In this document: in pieces, positions 60,397 through 64,000 of the stretch
Numbering within the stretch: position 1 is the first letter of the stretch
Layout of the letters: every line of letters begins with the position of its first letter
Source: Silurus meridionalis
Lineage: Eukaryota; Chordata; Actinopteri; Siluriformes; Siluridae
Assembly (NCBI RefSeq): GCF_014805685.1
Contig: NC_060909.1
Coordinates: forward strand, 8,241,792 to 8,305,791
Reading direction: 5' to 3'
Length of the DNA stretch: 64,000 nt
Notes under the pieces: model-generated
Databases searched by the model: none
What the model was told of the DNA's origin: nothing
What the model saw: only the letters and a program-made list of their open reading frames with translations
Program-made: the position numbers and the translations under genes

Positions 60397-61252
60397 CAGT
60401 CAATTCAATTCAGTTAATTTAACAATGTCTCAAAGCAGCTTTACAGAGATAAAGTGATGATAAGGTATTGAACAAGAATGTATAAGTTTAGTGCCTATAA
60501 GTTTGTTCCTTATACATGTAAGTTTATTGGTATTAAGCAAGCAACTTTATAACTTCCATCAGTTACTAATAATTTGTGGCACTTTAAAAAACAACAACAA
60601 CTAGGACCTGCTCATTGTAATAAATTGCCAGCTGAGTGCTATCATCTAACAGTTCAGAAAACAGTTTTGAAAATGGAACTTGTATTTTCTTATGCCAGAT
60701 ATCCCAAATACTAACCTTTCTTCAGGGACTATTGTCTTGAATATAACAAGACAATTTTATGATTCTTAAGAGCCTGGCAGACAATCATTCACCTGTGCTG
60801 TGGTACCTTAAAGAACCCTCCTCATAGAGAACTGCATGCTCTAATGGGGATGTGTTCCTTGAATGCATTAATGGGAAAATTAGTCCTGAGGTGACCTTGT
60901 GGTAGAACCTGCTGGTATTTTTTTCGAAAGGACATATCAATCAGTTTATTAAATCTATCAATATCACTTTCTGTGTTCAAAGAAGGTGAGACCACTGTAA
61001 TATTTAGACCGAATAAACCCTGATCTGATTCTCAGGCCATCTGTATACGAAAAAAGCCAACAAAGCTCTCTTGTGTAAGCTGAGATTGGCCCACTGATTG
61101 GTAGAAGGCATCTGGCTCTTAGGTGACAGGAACTTTCTTCCTAATGTCACCCAAGGGCTTCACCCCCAGCTTGCTCAACAAGGATATGCAGAGTTCTGTA
61201 ATACTGCTTTGTCTATTGATAAAAATACTGTACAAATAAAATTGAATTGATT
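60397..61252. mobile_element. Dispersed repeat with inverted CAATTCAATT ends
   Basis: Starts GTCAATTCAATTCAGTTAAT and AACAATGTCTCAAAGCAGCTTTACAG-type sequence, a common fish repeat start; ends GTACAAATAAAATTGAATTGATT, the approximate inverse of the start. The interior is unrecognised. Confidence 0.45.
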
Positions 61253-62541
61253 TCACTATTGGCTATAGATGGATTAGATGCTCAGTTTCTACCATGTCAG
61301 GGCATCAGTTAGCATGACAGGGCATGACAGTTCCTAATGACATGACCCATAAGCAGACAAGTACCCATAAGAACCCATAAGAACAACTTTGTTACTATAA
61401 ACCCTGGATATCAGCCAGGGTTTCTTATTATTCTGTAGAAGCACCAACAATATATTAGGAAAATTTGTAATCTCATATGGACCTTCTCTCCCATGTACAT
61501 GGTGATTGTAAAGAAGTGTAAATAAATGGTACTTATTTATTGTTTGTTTTGATTCACATTGTAGATTATCCTGAAAGTCTTTTGAACTTCTAAATCTTGA
61601 TCAGACATTCAAGCTCACTTTTTTATGAGACCAGAAACAATGTAGACTATGTCAGTTGTAAGCCACTGTGGAAAAACAATGTTTTTTTTTTCATGAGAAG
61701 GTAGTTTCCAAAATTTTCCACTATCAATCAAAAAAACAATTTCCAAACAATTTCCTTGTTTTTGTTGTTTTTGCCCAGGTTTGTGTTCATAATCATTTAT
61801 ACATGTGAACATTAGTACATTGGTAATATGATGTAGTGGTGGGGTCAGTGATGTGGCTGGATAATGTTATATTATAATATTTGCATATAAGTTTGAAGTA
61901 ACTGTAACTTTTTTACTAGACATGGGAAAGTGGATTATATGGTTATAGATCTGCTTTTTAGTGACTGGAAATATATGTTTTTAAATCCCACAATTTGGCC
62001 CAACTTGCTTTGTCCCATGGTTTGATTTTAAACATCTTTAGATAATAAACTGATTATTCCAACATTTTCACTGTGCACAGACAAGGCTAGTATGATGATG
62101 ATTTTCTTTTTACTTAGATTTCTTACAAATGTTGAAATGCCTTTGTTATATTACATGTTTTTCTATATAATTTTAAACCATCATTTGAATTATAGCAGAA
62201 GCCGAACTGTTTTAGAAAATGAACCCACATGGTTAGTCTTCTAACCAGTCAGCTTTGAGTATAAAACAGTGCATTGGTAAACAACCCCCCACCCCCCACC
62301 CAAAAAAAAAAAAAAAATACAAACCCAATACTGTTCCAAAACACAGGAAAGAATAACACTGCACAATTGTTATTGTTCTGTGGAAACCTCTTTATTGTAA
62401 TAATGTGCGTATTTTAACTTTATCATAGATATTTATCAGTAATGAACAGGACATTTGAATGTCTACTCTGTAAACATTGCTCAGAAACACCAGGATGATC
62501 AATTTACCTTTTGTGGAAGAACCACCCCAGCTACATAGAAC

Positions 62542-62543
<2 letters not shown>
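61253..62543. other. Intergenic sequence, nothing recognised
   Basis: AT-rich, with a C-rich then poly-A run near 62285-62317. No gene or RNA feature supported. Confidence 0.4.
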
Positions 62544-62616
<73 letters not shown>

Positions 62617-62636
62617 TTATTTATTTATTTATTTTT
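62544..62636. repeat. (AT)n(TTTA)n compound microsatellite
   Basis: About 34 AT units followed by about six TTTA units. Confidence 0.95.
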
Positions 62637-62850
62637 AACAGTTTTACCTTTACTTACATCAAACACATAATATTACAGTGGACAGCCTACATTTAAAATA
62701 CATTCACGTATCATTATAAAGAATCTGATAAATACAAGATTAGATATATAACAAAAGAATATATTTAATATATAGGAATATAATTATTATTTAATATATC
62801 TAGACACCACACCGTGGCTTGATCCCAACCAGTTACCATGTTTACAGTGT

Positions 62851-62852
62851 AA

Positions 62853-62919
<67 letters not shown>
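62851..62919. repeat. (TG)(TA)n microsatellite
   Basis: Short TG run then about 31 TA units, followed by imperfect TACACA. Confidence 0.93.
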
Positions 62920-62922
<3 letters not shown>

Positions 62923-63101
62923 CACATACATGAATGTATTTCCAATAATAAATATAGAAAATATGAGAAGAATTTTGGCACTTACAACACTTTTTGTTTC
63001 CTTCAAGTGACTTGTAATGGTGTATGCGTTTTTTCTATTAAACTAGGGATGCAACACAAATTTGACCTGAGAGAAATTCTCAACATATTAGTAACCCCAA
63101 A

Positions 63102-63124
63102 ACACACACACACACACAGACACA

Positions 63125-63189
<65 letters not shown>
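63102..63189. repeat. (CA)n microsatellite
   Basis: About 40 CA units with two CAGACA interruptions near 63119-63128. Confidence 0.95.
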
Positions 63190-63190
<1 letters not shown>

Positions 63191-63267
63191 ATCATCAGGG
63201 AGAGATTATGATATGGGCAAGACAGTTGTATGTGTCTAACACATGAAATAACTCGATGTACTAGAAC

Positions 63268-63444
63268 ATTTATGGCATCTGTCTGACACCTTCATCCAGA
63301 GCGACTTAACTTTATCTCATTTATACAACTAAGCAGTTGATTGTTATAGGCCTTGCTCAAGGGGTCAGCAGTTGCAGCTCGAAGGTGCTTTAATTTGAAC
63401 CTTCAGTAGTCCAACTTTTTAGCCACTGAGCTACTACTTCATTG
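63268..63444 (-). mobile_element. tRNA-derived SINE
   Basis: On the - strand: A-box-like TAGTAGCTCAGTGGCTAAAA, B-box-like GAAGGTTCAAATTAAAG, then GAGCTGCAACTGCTGACCCC, CTTGAGCAAGGCC and the tail GTCGCTCTGGATGAAGGTGTC. Same block order as 22447-22634. It is a SINE and not a tRNA gene: no cloverleaf acceptor stem. Confidence 0.8.
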
Positions 63445-64000
63445 TGTAATCTTCTCAAGCACAAAACAACAGTTTAGGTCTCTTTTTTGTCTGTCTAAAA
63501 AACAATTGCTTATAAAACCTAACCTAAATTATCTATATTTTGTTAGGCAGGATATTTTGATAGTCTTTACTCTTAAATCTCCCAGTCTTTAATAGGCTTT
63601 AATTAGGCCAAAACAACTTTGATACATGTAATATTAAGATTAATCTATCAGTGACTAGAAAAGCCCTACATTTGTTGATGATATTGAGCATGAGCTTTAG
63701 AACAATATTAAAAATAAACAATTTTAAGCTTGAAAAAATCTTTTTGGCATAGTGCAACTTGAAGGATAATGTTCCTTTATTATATAGTATAACTTAAATT
63801 TTGTCATATTACTATAATTATTTAATAGATAATAATGAAAATTGTGTCTGGTATATTTTTTTAGAAAATCTACTTAATCCTTGACCACGTGTTCTAATAA
63901 TTTTAAAGATTTGCCTTATTACACAGATTAAGGGAGCAGTAGATTAATTATAAGGCACTGACACAGTGGCAGGTGTCCACAAAGCAAAAATTGTGTCAAG
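63445..64000. other. Window end, nothing recognised
   Basis: AT-rich sequence without a supported gene or element. Confidence 0.4.

Overview
The window is vertebrate DNA, almost certainly from a teleost fish. It is AT-rich, carries intron-bearing genes with GT-AG junctions, and is full of microsatellites, Tc1-like and hAT DNA transposons, tRNA-derived SINEs, a LINE family and a gypsy-type LTR retrotransposon. I cannot name the species. All exon coordinates below were read by eye, with splice phase checked from exon to exon.

Two host genes are present and face each other tail to tail. A membrane dipeptidase of the DPEP family (best called dpep2-like) runs on the + strand from 5533 to 12611 in 10 coding exons (424 residues). 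A K-Cl cotransporter, slc12a4 (KCC1), runs on the - strand from 41200 down to 15138 in 24 coding exons (1095 residues). Both reading frames are open throughout. In human, DPEP2/DPEP3 and SLC12A4 are also close neighbours (16q22.1), which supports both names. Only about 2.5 kb separates the two stop codons.

Layout: 1-5.3 kb, LINE and transposon debris with one GC-rich spot (2030-2173) that could be a non-coding first exon or regulatory site for the dipeptidase. 5.5-12.6 kb, the dipeptidase, with a nest of dead DNA transposons in intron 2. 12.6-15.1 kb, the shared 3' intergenic space. 15.1-41.2 kb, slc12a4. Its 15-kb first intron holds a complete 7.4-kb LTR retrotransposon (26280-33657) with two 433-bp LTRs that read identically, in the same orientation as the gene. 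41.2-64 kb, a gene-poor stretch upstream of slc12a4 with a Tc1 element (43241-45692) whose transposase gene is cleanly split by a second TA-flanked element, a decayed Tc1 copy near 53-54 kb, a hAT remnant, a SINE and large AT/CA microsatellites.

No new biochemical system is apparent. The most informative items are the record of transposon nesting: a Tc1 transposase frame that closes perfectly once the nested element and its TA copy are subtracted, a young LTR element with broken coding regions, an intact LINE target-site duplication around a rearranged LINE with a 30-bp-arm palindrome, and several repeats placed where they could affect splicing or polyadenylation of slc12a4.
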